Source of the DNA: Candidatus Nitrospira neomarina
GTDB taxonomy: Bacteria > Nitrospirota > Nitrospiria > Nitrospirales > UBA8639
Length of the DNA: 64,000 nt
Reading direction: 5' to 3'
Assembly: GCF_032051675.1 (NCBI RefSeq)
Contig: NZ_CP116968.1
Location: forward strand, 3,465,001-3,529,000
Positions 18,986-29,111 of the stretch are shown here, piece after piece. Each line of letters starts with the position of its first letter. Within the stretch, counting starts at the first letter, position 1. A program made the position numbers and the translations under genes. The notes under the pieces are model-generated. The model made no database searches. It saw only the letters and a list, made by a program, of their open reading frames with translations, and had not been told where the DNA came from.

Positions 18986-20369
18986 AAATTTGACGCTGCC
19001 TGCTGTTGGACGCCACAGTGGTGGGTTCGGTCGCATGCACAAACATGGCCATTCGACGGGGGCTCAAGTAGGCCAGGGCAGGCAGGGGTATATCCTTCAC
19101 ATGGAGGGCTTGTTTAATTTCCAACTCAGGCTCTTGTGCCAAATTGACCAGCATCCCATCGTTTCGGCAGATCCAGGGCGCATACAACAACACCGTCGGT
19201 CGGGTGGGTTGATGAATATCGATCAATGACACGACCCCCAGAAATCCATCCGATAGTTCCACCAGGCTCCCCGGTGGATAGACCCCAATGGCCTGCACCA
19301 GGGCTTGCACGACTCCCGGGCAGAATCTGGACGATTCTCCCTTCATCACCACGTGGCGAAAGAGTCGGGACAACGCGGCATGAGGGGTGAGACTTGTTTG
19401 TAGATCAGGAGCATTGCAGAGTTCATCATAATGGTCCGCAACCATCACGATTTTTGTCGACAATGAAAGGCCGTCCACTCTCATACCATTCGGAAACCCC
19501 GAACCATCCAGTCGTTCATGATGGCGTTCAATCATTTCCAATACTGCTGGACTGGTATCCGGAAAGCATGCCATCAGCTGCCGTCCTACCTCCGGATGTC
19601 GCTGACTCAGCTCCGGGTCCGATTGAATTTTCATACCAACCGCACTGAATCGTACGTTCATGGGTAACGCGCGATAACCCACATCGTGGAACAACGCTCC
19701 ACGCCCAAGCTCAAGTAATCCCTCGACTTCCAAACCCAACTGACGGCCGATGAGGAGGGAGAGGGTGCACACGTTGAGGGCATGTTCAGACAGGCCCCAC
19801 GTGGCCCCGTTACTGCCGACCACATCGATTAACGACATCGCCGTCTTGGGATGTTGTATGGCCGTGATAATACTCGTGATCATGGCATCCGCGGTTTTCC
19901 GTCCGGACTGCCGGCGATCACTCAGTTGCCGGAACAATTCATTCCCCTGTCCCAGAGTTTTTTGATATGCCCCTTCGATCTTACGCAGGTGATTTTGAAA
20001 TTCATGGTAATCCTGTCGCCGGTCCAGGATTGTGGATAGGGAAGATTCTTTGATCAGTGGTTCGTCGTCTTCCGGGTGATCGAATGTTGAATCGGAAATG
20101 ACCTCCGAGTCTTCCTCCCTACTTACGCTCTCCTCATGATCCAGAGGCCGCCGGTTTTCATCCGGAACATCCTCAACATCGAACGAGGCCGACCGTTCGG
20201 GGTCTTGGAGAATGACGACATTTTTGAGCGCTTGAATGGTCGCCAGATCATCAGCGGATTTGATTTGAAAGGTATTCGTGGGAAAAGGATGGCTGAACCA
20301 GGACCCTTCGAGTTTGACAAACGTCCCGACGCGAAGATCCCGGGTATCTTCAACTTTAAAGAACGGCAT
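18963..20369 (-). CDS. HD-GYP-domain c-di-GMP phosphodiesterase with DUF3391
   Basis: A 468-residue protein. Residues 1-60 match the DUF3391 module that often precedes HD-GYP domains (DLRVGTFVKLEGSWFSHPFPT). An acidic linker follows. The HD-GYP domain spans about 165-360: LFHDVGYRALP holds the HD metal pair, HPEVGRQLMA and MIERHHERLDGSGFPNGM give the extended HHExxDGxGFP signature (GYP in its GFP variant), and IVMVADHYDEL closes it. All metal ligands look present, so cyclic-di-GMP hydrolysis is expected. The last 100 residues form an additional PilZ-like or uncharacterised tail. Transcribed alone, divergent from the acyl-activating fusion gene. Confidence 0.9.
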   Translation of the reverse strand: MPFFKVEDTRDLRVGTFVKLEGSWFSHPFPTNTFQIKSADDLATIQALKNVVILQDPERSASFDVEDVPDENRRPLDHEESVSREEDSEVISDSTFDHPEDDEPLIKESSLSTILDRRQDYHEFQNHLRKIEGAYQKTLGQGNELFRQLSDRRQSGRKTADAMITSIITAIQHPKTAMSLIDVVGSNGATWGLSEHALNVCTLSLLIGRQLGLEVEGLLELGRGALFHDVGYRALPMNVRFSAVGMKIQSDPELSQRHPEVGRQLMACFPDTSPAVLEMIERHHERLDGSGFPNGMRVDGLSLSTKIVMVADHYDELCNAPDLQTSLTPHAALSRLFRHVVMKGESSRFCPGVVQALVQAIGVYPPGSLVELSDGFLGVVSLIDIHQPTRPTVLLYAPWICRNDGMLVNLAQEPELEIKQALHVKDIPLPALAYLSPRRMAMFVHATEPTTVASNSRQRQIFKSNLKR

Positions 20370-20664
20370 AGAACAATCTCATTTTCAGCTATAAAGCAAA
20401 ACATCCATCTGGGGAATGGCTACAATTATGGGTAAGCAGAAAGCTCCATGCTTTTTCGGAATATTTTCCTTATTGGTTAAGGCTTGACACCTATCGACTG
20501 TAAATAAATCATTTCCCTTTCATGCCGAGTGAGCCTCATCACACCAACCTGCCCCTTTTTTAGGCTCAGTTTCCGTTACCCAAGTCTTTTCTTGGATCCA
20601 TGTCCCCTTTCGGGTAGACTTTGTTTCGAATCGTTTTTGACAGCCCTCTCAGGAGACACAAACG

Positions 20665-23367
20665 ATGCAGGCTTCTCCCATCGCTCCCACCAATCTTCCA
20701 GATACTATTCCCGAGGCCTTTTTTGCACTCACGGCCATAGCCCCCGATCAAGTGGTCATGCAAATAAAAGAAGGGGAGAGGTATCGACAACACACGTATG
20801 GGGAAGTGTCACTGCTCATTCGGGGATTGGCGGGAAGTCTTCATGAACACGGACTTGGTCCGGGCCACCGTGTCGCACTCGTGGCTGAAAATCGTCCGGA
20901 ATGGGTGATTGCTCATCTCAGCATCCTCACCGTCGGCGCCACAGCCGTTCCACTGGATATTCACATGCCACAGGAGCAACTGCTGTCCTTCCTCACCACT
21001 TCCAATAGTCGGCTCGTCTTCGTCAGCTCAAAAACCGTGGCCTTAATACAAGGCCTTCCCACCACGATCACCGTCGTGAACATGGATCCCGCTACCACAT
21101 CTACCCACCTGTCCATGAAAGATCTCATATCACAAGGACAGCAGAAACCGTCCGTCGATAGGCGAATAAACCCTGACGACGTGGCTTCGTTGCTCTATAC
21201 CTCTGGCACCACCAAAAAACCCAAAGGCGTGCTACTCACCCACCGCAACTTTATGGCCAACGCCAAAGACATTATGGGGAAAGATTTAGCGGGCCCGGAA
21301 GACAATTTTTTAGTAATGCTCCCTCTGCACCACGCCTATCCCTTTATGATTGCCTACCTTGTTCCCATTCTCCTGGGCGCCAGAATGACCTTCTTATCTT
21401 CACTCAAGGGACCGGATCTAGTGCAATGTCTTCAGGAGACCGGCGTCACGATCGTCGTGGGTGTCCCCCAAATTTTTTCCATGATTCGTCGGTCAATATT
21501 TGAAGAACTCGCCCGGCGTCCCGCGTTCGTCCGTCCGCTCATCACGCTTCTACTCGGCCTGTCAGATTTTGTGAGAACCCATACCCGATGGAACCCTGGA
21601 CGCCGTGTCTTTACCCCTGTTCACCGCCGATTTGGTTCCTCGCTTCGGCTTCTGTGCTCCGGCGGAGCCAAACTTGATCCACAAATCTCGAAAGACTTAG
21701 GGAACCTTGGATTTACCATTCGGGAAGGATACGGGCTCACTGAAACGGCGCCCGTGATTGCCTTCAGTTCCTTGTCTCGACTGAAACCGGGTTCCGTCGG
21801 TCCACCACTCGCCAGCGTCGAGGTGCGAATCGATCAGCCGAACGAAGAAGGAATAGGAGAAGTGGTGGTACGAGGGCCCAATGTGATGAAGGGCTATGAC
21901 CAAGCACCGGCAGAAACGGCAGAGGCTATTCGTGATGGATGGTTTTTTACCGGAGATCTGGGCTATCTGGACTCCGACGGATACCTGTTTCTCACCGGAC
22001 GGATCAAGGAACTGATCGTCACACCTGGAGGAAAAAACATTCTTCCCGAAGAATTGGAAGAGGCGTACCAACAGAATCCGGCGATCGCGGAACTTTGTAT
22101 CCTTGGACTCCCCCGCCCTGGGGAGGAAGGCGAATATCTTCATGCCGTGGTCGTCCCCAATTTTGATTATTTACGAGACCACAAAATTCATGATTCCGCC
22201 ACTTACATCAAAGATGCGCTGAATAGTGTCGCGGCAACTCTTCCCTCCTACAAACGAATCAGTGGTGTGACCTTCATCAAAGATCCCCTTCCACGCACGC
22301 GCTTAGGGAAGATCCAGCGACATCTTGTCCGGGCCATGACGCAATCTAAGCAGACTGCCGTTGAACCCGCACCGGAGCAAGAACCTGAGACCGACCAGGA
22401 GATTCGCCAAACAACCATCGGCCAAGTGGTTATCCAAACCCTTGTCGGGCTGATTTCAGCCGACCGCGCCCTACGATTGGACGACCACCTGGATCTGGAC
22501 TTGGGATTCGACTCCTTGAAACGCGTCGAATTTCAAGCAGCCCTCGAAAACCGGTTGGGAGCGGTCCCGGAAACGTTCATGGGAGAAGTCGTGACGGTGC
22601 GTGATGTCATTACCAAGCTCATAGCCCTCCAGCAAACTCCCGTTGAGGACACAGAAACCACCTCCTCCTGGCATCAGATCTTCGAAACCCCACTCCCTCC
22701 AGCCCTGAAAAGGACCGTTCTCGCTCCGCTTTCCCGAGGGAATAAAATCATCGGGCAGACAGGCATGGCTATTGTCGGAACCCTCTCCCGTCTAGCCTTT
22801 CCATTGACCGTCAAAGGCATCACACATCTGCCCAAGGAGGGACCTTTTATCCTGGCGGCCAACCATCTGAGTTTTGTTGATCCCTTTATTATTTTGGCGA
22901 CCGTCCCACCATCCACCTTTTCACAACTTTACACTCTTGGCTGGGAACCGTTTTTTCGATCACCTTTTCGTCGATGGGTCGCGCGCGTGGGTCATGTGAT
23001 TCCCGTGGGACCGGAGACGCCCCTGGTCAATGTCCTCAAAGCCTCAGTCGCCCTTCTCCGGAAGGGGAAAAGTCTCCTGATTTTTCCCGAAGGGGAACGG
23101 AGCCTTGACGGGCAGCTCCTTCCCTTCAAGAAAGGTCTCGGGGTTCTTGCCTGTGAATTACACATTCCAATTATCCCGGTTAAAATCGAAGGAAGTTTTC
23201 AGGTCTGGCCCCCCGATGCCAAAACACCTCAACGTCATCCCATTTCCCTCACCTTTGGGGAAGGGCAAACCTTCACCCCATCCATGGTTGAAACATGGAC
23301 AACCAGAGGGGAAGACCCCTATTCAGCAGCAACCCAGTTAATCCGTGAGGCAGTGGCATCTCTTTAA
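20665..23367 (+). CDS. Acyl-AMP ligase - ACP - PlsC-type acyltransferase fusion
   Basis: A 900-residue three-domain protein for fatty-acid activation and transfer. Residues about 1-555 are an AMP-binding (ANL) enzyme: LYTSGTTKKPKGVLLTHRN is the P-loop motif, GYGLTETAP the adenine site and GDLGYLDSDGYLFLTGR the hinge. Residues about 575-655 are an acyl-carrier domain with the phosphopantetheine Ser in LGFDSLKRVEF. Residues about 690-900 are a PlsC-like acyltransferase with NHLSFVD (HX4D variant) and FPEGERSLDGQLLPFKKG. AGGAGA lies ten bases before the ATG. The domain order is the reverse of E. coli Aas, which starts with the acyltransferase. A role in lysophospholipid re-acylation or lipid assembly is inferred. 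Confidence 0.92.
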   Translation: MQASPIAPTNLPDTIPEAFFALTAIAPDQVVMQIKEGERYRQHTYGEVSLLIRGLAGSLHEHGLGPGHRVALVAENRPEWVIAHLSILTVGATAVPLDIHMPQEQLLSFLTTSNSRLVFVSSKTVALIQGLPTTITVVNMDPATTSTHLSMKDLISQGQQKPSVDRRINPDDVASLLYTSGTTKKPKGVLLTHRNFMANAKDIMGKDLAGPEDNFLVMLPLHHAYPFMIAYLVPILLGARMTFLSSLKGPDLVQCLQETGVTIVVGVPQIFSMIRRSIFEELARRPAFVRPLITLLLGLSDFVRTHTRWNPGRRVFTPVHRRFGSSLRLLCSGGAKLDPQISKDLGNLGFTIREGYGLTETAPVIAFSSLSRLKPGSVGPPLASVEVRIDQPNEEGIGEVVVRGPNVMKGYDQAPAETAEAIRDGWFFTGDLGYLDSDGYLFLTGRIKELIVTPGGKNILPEELEEAYQQNPAIAELCILGLPRPGEEGEYLHAVVVPNFDYLRDHKIHDSATYIKDALNSVAATLPSYKRISGVTFIKDPLPRTRLGKIQRHLVRAMTQSKQTAVEPAPEQEPETDQEIRQTTIGQVVIQTLVGLISADRALRLDDHLDLDLGFDSLKRVEFQAALENRLGAVPETFMGEVVTVRDVITKLIALQQTPVEDTETTSSWHQIFETPLPPALKRTVLAPLSRGNKIIGQTGMAIVGTLSRLAFPLTVKGITHLPKEGPFILAANHLSFVDPFIILATVPPSTFSQLYTLGWEPFFRSPFRRWVARVGHVIPVGPETPLVNVLKASVALLRKGKSLLIFPEGERSLDGQLLPFKKGLGVLACELHIPIIPVKIEGSFQVWPPDAKTPQRHPISLTFGEGQTFTPSMVETWTTRGEDPYSAATQLIREAVASL

Positions 23368-23614
23368 CAATTGGGTGGAATCTTTCAACACATCCCGCCT
23401 CACCATGGCATTTAAATATCTTACGCCTTTTTCCCATTAAGAGAGGATTCTACCGATCAAAGAAAAAATCAGCTCATTGTGATTGTTGCTCCAGCACCGG
23501 AAAAACAACGGTGGCAATGGCCAACAACTCTTTGACAATCCTTCCAGATTTTTCTAAGGTGAAATGTGAAATTTCCATGGAAAAACGTGTTCACAAATAT
23601 TAAAAGGAGGCATC

Positions 23615-23962
23615 ATGAGCGACCATCGCATTCATGACAAACATCCCCACACACACGGTCCCGATTGTGGCCATACCGTTATCCGGCACCAAGACCATCA
23701 GGATTACCTTCATGATGGACATCTGCATTTCCCGCACGATGAACACGTGGATGAACACACCTTGGCTGTAGGGACTGTGAATCCCGCTGATTGTACCCCC
23801 AACCACGATTGCGAGGCCCATGAGTCCTCCCATCGCCATGGGCCTACATGCGGGCATCAAACGGTTCCGCACAGCGACCATATCGACTATCTGGTTGACG
23901 GCCATTTGCATTTTCCGCACGGCGCTCATTGCGATAACCATGGCATGGTCCAAGTGGGTTAA
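23615..23962 (+). CDS. Histidine-rich metal-binding protein with internal duplication
   Basis: A 115-residue soluble protein with about a quarter His. Two copies of HGPxCGHxxxxHxDHxDYLxDGHLHFPH are visible (residues about 14-43 and 74-103), separated by an acidic, Cys-containing linker. The Cys-His pattern suggests binding of zinc, nickel or copper. A perfect AAAGGAGG ribosome site precedes the ATG, which suggests high expression. Similar small proteins exist in many bacteria without a firm function. It stands alone; no metal transporter gene is next to it. Confidence 0.8.
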   Translation: MSDHRIHDKHPHTHGPDCGHTVIRHQDHQDYLHDGHLHFPHDEHVDEHTLAVGTVNPADCTPNHDCEAHESSHRHGPTCGHQTVPHSDHIDYLVDGHLHFPHGAHCDNHGMVQVG

Positions 23963-24698
23963 CTGCTTCACCGAATCAGTCCCGCCTGCCAGATAATGCA
24001 GGCGGGACGCATACACGCCAGATGCCTGGACAACCATTGTGTCACCGCAGCCATCCAATTTGCGGTGCGCATCGCCTGACATCACTGGCCATTTTGACGG
24101 CAAGTTCATACGCTTGAATGACAGCCTCTTCACCATTCATGACACATCCTCACAGAAACGGTCATATGAAAATACGAACGCCAATAACTGTAGCCTGACT
24201 TTCCCCCTTTCAGCCGCACATTTCATCAAGCAAATGGCAGAACGACCGGTTCGCTACCTGCAGGACGTCAAGAGCAAAAGAAGAACCCCTTTCATAGAAG
24301 CCTTCTGAATGTGAAGGAACACCATATAGTGACTTGGGAATCAGCCACCATCGAATTTTGATGATCAGCCCATTTTCGCTCCCGTTCTGATTTTGACATA
24401 CGGTGGATGGCATGCGGAGCATGTGAGTCGGCGAAAACGAAAGGTATAGGAGCTACGCTGGCGCGAGTTTCAACAGCCCGGGAAAACCCTACGCACAATC
24501 TTGCTGGGCACACATTTCGATCGTGAATGCTGATGACGAGTCTGCACAAAATATTGATGGGAGTGTGATGAAAGAAAACAATCTGAAAACGGGGATTACG
24601 GACATCACCACAATTCTGGCGAGTAAACTCTTCACACACCAAACAGAAGCCGGAAGAAATTTCACACCGTCCGGAACGACAAAGTCACATTCGGCCTG
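23963..24698. other. Intergenic region after the His-rich gene
   Basis: It contains the hairpin at 23979-24008. Small open frames on both strands lack ribosome sites and family features, so I call no gene here. Confidence 0.5.
23979..24008. repeat. Strong GC-rich inverted repeat, terminator-like without a T tract
   Basis: A perfect 11-bp stem, GTCCCGCCTGC with GCAGGCGGGAC, around an 8-base loop, 17 bp after the stop codon of the His-rich gene. No run of T follows. It may act as a 3' stabilising hairpin or a weak terminator. Confidence 0.75.
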
Positions 24699-27600
24699 TC
24701 ATGAATCCAGAACCTCCCGAAGAGTCCACGCGAGATCCTTGATCAACAGCGGCTTTAAAAGAAAAGCACGAATCCCCATGGCTTTGGCCTTTTCCGAGGT
24801 CATACTGTGACTAAACCCCGTACACAGGATAATAGGCACGTCCGGTCTAAGTTCTAACAATTGACGCGCAAGAGCTTCGCCGGTGATATGCGGCATCGTT
24901 TGATCGGTCACAACCGCATCAAATCGAAAGGGATCGGCCCGAAAAGTTTCCAGAGCTTCAACGCTACTCATGCGCACTATAACCTCATACCCCAACCCCT
25001 TCATGGCCTCCTCCCCAAGCCTGGCGAGGGGCACCTCATCTTCCACAAAAAGTATATGCCCTCGGCCCTTGAACACTTCTTGTGGCAATGGAGGATTTTC
25101 CTCTGGATAACTCGTGGCCGCCATCTCCGGAAAATAAATGCTAAACAGCGTTCCCTGTCCAGGTTCACTCTCCACCTTAATAACACCGCCATAACTGATG
25201 ACGATTCCATGGACCACGGCCAAGCCCATTCCCGTCCCTTCACCGACCCTCTTCGTGGTAAAGAAGGGATCAAAGATACGTTGGACGACATCCGGAGTCA
25301 TACCTGTTCCGGTATCACGAACCGTCAGACATACATAGGCACCTCCCTTTAGATCAGGATGTGCGCCAATCCCATCAGGTTCACCAATCACACTCTCCAA
25401 CTTCAATTCAAGAACACCTCCGCTTCCCCGCATGGCGTATTCGGCGTTGGCACACAGGTTCATCAACACCTGATGCATTTGGATAGGATCTCCTAATATG
25501 ATCGAGGTCGCCTCAGTGAAATGTTGCCGAATGTCGATGGTCGCCGGGAACGTGGCACGAAGGAATTTGCCAATTTCCTTGACCAACAGTTGAAGGTCAA
25601 GCGGCTGCTGGATTTGCTCGGTTTGCCGACTGAATGTCAAAATTTGCTGAACCAATTCCTTGGCGCGCTGCCCAGCTACCAACACCTCATCAAGATTCCT
25701 TTGGGCTTTGATATTTTCCCTGGCACTCTGTTTGGCAAGTTCCGTATAACCAATGATCGCCATAAGAATGTTATTGAAATCATGGGCAATACCACCTGCC
25801 AAGGTCCCAATCGCTTCCATTTTTTGAGATTGGCGAACCTGATTTTCCAACTGCTTTAATTGAGTGATATCTGTGTTGGATCCAAACCATTTCACCACCT
25901 GCCCCTCTGAATTAAAAACAGGAAGAGCCCGCCCGAGATGCCATCGGAAAGCATGGTCTGACCCCCGCAATAGCCGAAATTCGATTTCGTAGGGTTGGTT
26001 GGTTTCACGTGCCCTGGCCCAGCAATCCAGACATCCAGGTAGATCATCCGGATGCAGAAATTGCTGCCACCCATGACCGATCATCTCTTCAAAGGATGAA
26101 CCGAAATACTCGAGAACCCGTGGATTGACATAATCTAAAGACCCATCAGGGCATGCCGTCCATACCTGCTGAGGAATCGCTTCATTTAAAAGTCTGAACC
26201 GCTCTTCACTCTCCTGAAGAACGGTTTCTGCCTGCTTCGTCTGCGTTATATTAAAGATGACTCCACGCAATTTCACAGGCTGACCACGTTCCACCACCAC
26301 GGTCACCAGATCTCTTAGCCAGATCATCTCCCCATTCTTCCTGAGAAATCGGTATTCTATTTCATAGTTCTTTTTCTTGAGAATGGCTTCCCTGCTATAT
26401 TCCATCACCCGGTTTTTGTCAGCCTCATGAAGACGACCCCAGAAAAAATCGTGATTTTCCAACCATTCATTTATGGGATACCCCAACAGGCGCTCCGCCT
26501 GTTGACTAACAAAGGTGATCCGATAAGAAGGCAACTCACACTCCCACACAATCCCCTCCAGTGAATCGACTAAGGTCAAAAACTCCGCTCTCGATTTATT
26601 AAACGCCTCTTCCGTTTGCTTGCGCTCGGAAATATCTCGAAAAGTGACGACCGCTCCTGTCAGATTCCCATCCTGCCAAATTGGGGTGCTGGTATAGTCC
26701 ACCGGGAAACTGGTGCCGTCTTTGCGCCACAAGACTTCATCTTCTACCTGCCGAGTAACTCCGTCCGAATAGACCGCATACATAGGGCAGGTTTCACGGG
26801 GATAAAGAGAACCATCGGACTTAGAATGATGGACGGTTCCATGCATAAGGGATCCAATGAGCTCCTGGGGGTCATACCCCAACATTTTTGCCCCAGCCGG
26901 ATTGACAAAGGTCGTCCGACCCTCAAGATCTAATCCATAGATCCCGTCACCTGCCGATGACAGGATCAGTTCATTCTGACGGGACAACCGCTGAGCCTGC
27001 TCCTCTGACTTTTTCCGTTCCGTAATATCGTGGGTGACCGCTAAATGTTCCACTTCATTCGTGATGGGATTTTTGAATGGCACCGCATAGGTTTCTATCC
27101 AACTTCTGGTGCCTTTGAGGCTCTGGACCTCAAATTGAAGGGTCTGTTTCTTCCCCTGTATCACCTCGTGATGCATCTGCTTAAAGGCATCCAGATGCTC
27201 AGGCACGACGAGGTCAAAGACGGAACATCCAAGCACCTCCTCGGCATTTGTCGCTTCGATTAAATCCAACCCCGCAGGATTGATGTGGAGCAGGGTTCCA
27301 TCGGCGGCAACCCGTTTAATGCAACCTGGCCCCATTTCAAAAATAAGGTGTAACAACGTTTCACGTTCTGTCCGTTCCAATTCTGCCTGCTTCTGCTCAG
27401 TAATATCCTCTGAAATTCCTAAAAGATATTCAGGGGTTCCCTGACCATCTAAGATCGGAATTTTTTTGGTATGCAGATACCGTGTCCCATGAGATTGGGT
27501 GTGAATGACCTCCTCCGGGATATTAATCAGGGTTTTACCGGACAAGACTTCTCGATCTTTCCTGGTATAAAAGTCTGCTTCCGATTTGGGGAACAAATCG

Positions 27601-28616
27601 TGATCGGTTTTCCCGATCATCGCTTCCTTGGAATAGCCAATGAGCTTTTCTCCGGCTTGATTGAAGCGGATAAAGCGGAGATCTTTGGCATCTTTAACAA
27701 AAATCATATGCGGGAGATTATCCACAATGGAGGTCAAAAAGCGTTGACTATCCTGCAAATGGATCTCTGCCTGTTTCCTGGTGGTGATATCTTGAACGAT
27801 GCCGAGCATTCGTTGGTGGAGACCATCCTGATCTTTAACAAGCTGCCCCTTGCAGGCGATCCACCGGACCTCCCCGGTTGGCCACACAATTCGATGCTCG
27901 ACTTCATAAGGCGCCCCGGTCTCCAGCGTTCTCCCAATGATGTCTTTAAGCATCGGGCGATCATCTGGATGAATGCAGTTTTCGTAAGCCTCAAATGTTT
28001 CATCAAACATCCCATGGGCCAACCCGAAGAGCCCGGCAACTTCCTCCGAGCAGATAAGATGACCGGTCGGAATATGCCAGTCCCAAATCCCCATATTTCC
28101 CGCCTTCAAGGCCAACGTCAGCCGTTGCTCACTTTCGGAAAGCAAGGCTTGCGTACGTTGCTGTTCGATCTGGCGTTTCGATTCACTGGAGGTGAGCGCC
28201 TTTTCCGCCTGCGCAGCTTTCCAAGTCAAATCCTTGGCCGCAACCGCGCGATGCACCATCTCAACCACCTCCTGCCGGTCATAGGGTTTGATCAAGTGGG
28301 CAAATGCATGATGTTGCAGAGTGAGAATTTTTTCTTTTTGATCGCCATGCGCCGTAAGAATGACCACAGGAAGGGTGGGATCCTGTCCATACAACCGTTG
28401 AAGGACAATGAGACCATCAAGGTCAGGCAGACCTAAATCGAGGATGACGGCACTATAGGAATGAACGGGAGACACTCGACGTAACGCTTCCCTTCCGGTC
28501 TCCACGGTCTCAACCTGATACCCTTCACTTTCCAGCAGATCACTCAAGGCGAGACAAATGTCCACCTCGTCATCCACAACAAGGATAGTGGGTGTGGTGG
28601 TTCTCAGAGCCTCCAT
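24699..28616 (-). CDS. Hybrid sensor histidine kinase: REC, six PAS, kinase core, REC
   Basis: A 1305-residue cytoplasmic hybrid kinase. Order: REC 1 (ILVVDDEVDICLAL, phospho-acceptor in LDLGLPD, residues about 8-125), six PAS/PAC units (about 145-930), HisKA with the phospho-His in GTLAGGIAHDFNNILMAIIG, HATPase with the G boxes DTGTGMTPD and GEGTGMGLAVVHG, and C-terminal REC 2 (ILFVEDE, acceptor Asp in VVTDQTMPH). One PAS carries CP and Cys-containing inserts (about 625-640) but no clear heme or flavin site. No TM helix is visible. The ATG at 28616 follows AAGGGG; a TTG 11 codons earlier is possible. No cognate output gene is adjacent. Confidence 0.93.
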   Translation of the reverse strand: MEALRTTTPTILVVDDEVDICLALSDLLESEGYQVETVETGREALRRVSPVHSYSAVILDLGLPDLDGLIVLQRLYGQDPTLPVVILTAHGDQKEKILTLQHHAFAHLIKPYDRQEVVEMVHRAVAAKDLTWKAAQAEKALTSSESKRQIEQQRTQALLSESEQRLTLALKAGNMGIWDWHIPTGHLICSEEVAGLFGLAHGMFDETFEAYENCIHPDDRPMLKDIIGRTLETGAPYEVEHRIVWPTGEVRWIACKGQLVKDQDGLHQRMLGIVQDITTRKQAEIHLQDSQRFLTSIVDNLPHMIFVKDAKDLRFIRFNQAGEKLIGYSKEAMIGKTDHDLFPKSEADFYTRKDREVLSGKTLINIPEEVIHTQSHGTRYLHTKKIPILDGQGTPEYLLGISEDITEQKQAELERTERETLLHLIFEMGPGCIKRVAADGTLLHINPAGLDLIEATNAEEVLGCSVFDLVVPEHLDAFKQMHHEVIQGKKQTLQFEVQSLKGTRSWIETYAVPFKNPITNEVEHLAVTHDITERKKSEEQAQRLSRQNELILSSAGDGIYGLDLEGRTTFVNPAGAKMLGYDPQELIGSLMHGTVHHSKSDGSLYPRETCPMYAVYSDGVTRQVEDEVLWRKDGTSFPVDYTSTPIWQDGNLTGAVVTFRDISERKQTEEAFNKSRAEFLTLVDSLEGIVWECELPSYRITFVSQQAERLLGYPINEWLENHDFFWGRLHEADKNRVMEYSREAILKKKNYEIEYRFLRKNGEMIWLRDLVTVVVERGQPVKLRGVIFNITQTKQAETVLQESEERFRLLNEAIPQQVWTACPDGSLDYVNPRVLEYFGSSFEEMIGHGWQQFLHPDDLPGCLDCWARARETNQPYEIEFRLLRGSDHAFRWHLGRALPVFNSEGQVVKWFGSNTDITQLKQLENQVRQSQKMEAIGTLAGGIAHDFNNILMAIIGYTELAKQSARENIKAQRNLDEVLVAGQRAKELVQQILTFSRQTEQIQQPLDLQLLVKEIGKFLRATFPATIDIRQHFTEATSIILGDPIQMHQVLMNLCANAEYAMRGSGGVLELKLESVIGEPDGIGAHPDLKGGAYVCLTVRDTGTGMTPDVVQRIFDPFFTTKRVGEGTGMGLAVVHGIVISYGGVIKVESEPGQGTLFSIYFPEMAATSYPEENPPLPQEVFKGRGHILFVEDEVPLARLGEEAMKGLGYEVIVRMSSVEALETFRADPFRFDAVVTDQTMPHITGEALARQLLELRPDVPIILCTGFSHSMTSEKAKAMGIRAFLLKPLLIKDLAWTLREVLDS

Positions 28617-29111
28617 CTTTTCCCCTTTTCTTTCCTCATTTTCTGCCAAAAATATCCTTCAGCCGGGAAGTGTGGCCGGAATCGTGGAGGTATTGTACGC
28701 CATTTGAAGAAAGGGTCAAACCCATTGGCTCTATCAGGCATCTATTTTTCTCTTGCGGGTTTCCCTAACCATGACCCCCTTAACATGAATAAAACCAATG
28801 GTCTGGCAAAATTTGGCACCGGATGAGGATGACAGTCGGTGACCAGAGGGAGAAGGATGGCGTCAGGATTTATGGGAGATCATGATTGTGGATGCGTATT
28901 TTTTGAGGACCAACTTGCCGATGCAGGAGGCACTCTTTGCCCAACGCCCCTCGCAAGATTCTTAAACATTCACAAAAATTGCGTTATTTTATGAGTTTCT
29001 ACTGGCTTTAGCGACGGCACGAAACTTGAGAATGCTGTATACGAATTCGACGATCAACAACTCTGCCATGCATAAGCCGTAGGCAATTATTAGCGAAAGG
29101 CTGAGGACAAG
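28617..29111. other. Intergenic region between the hybrid kinase and the ZorA-like gene
   Basis: Divergent promoters must lie here. One tiny Cys-containing frame (28857-28994, 45 codons) follows a GGAGAAGG but resembles nothing known, so I do not call it as a gene. Confidence 0.4.

Noticed and set aside
23600..24136. A 178-residue Met-rich frame antisense to the His-rich gene
   Set aside because: His codons CAT/CAC read as Met/Val on the other strand; the sense frame has a perfect ribosome site.
27471..28436. A 321-residue open frame antisense to the hybrid kinase
   Set aside because: It lies wholly opposite a well-supported gene, has no ribosome site and shows no family features.
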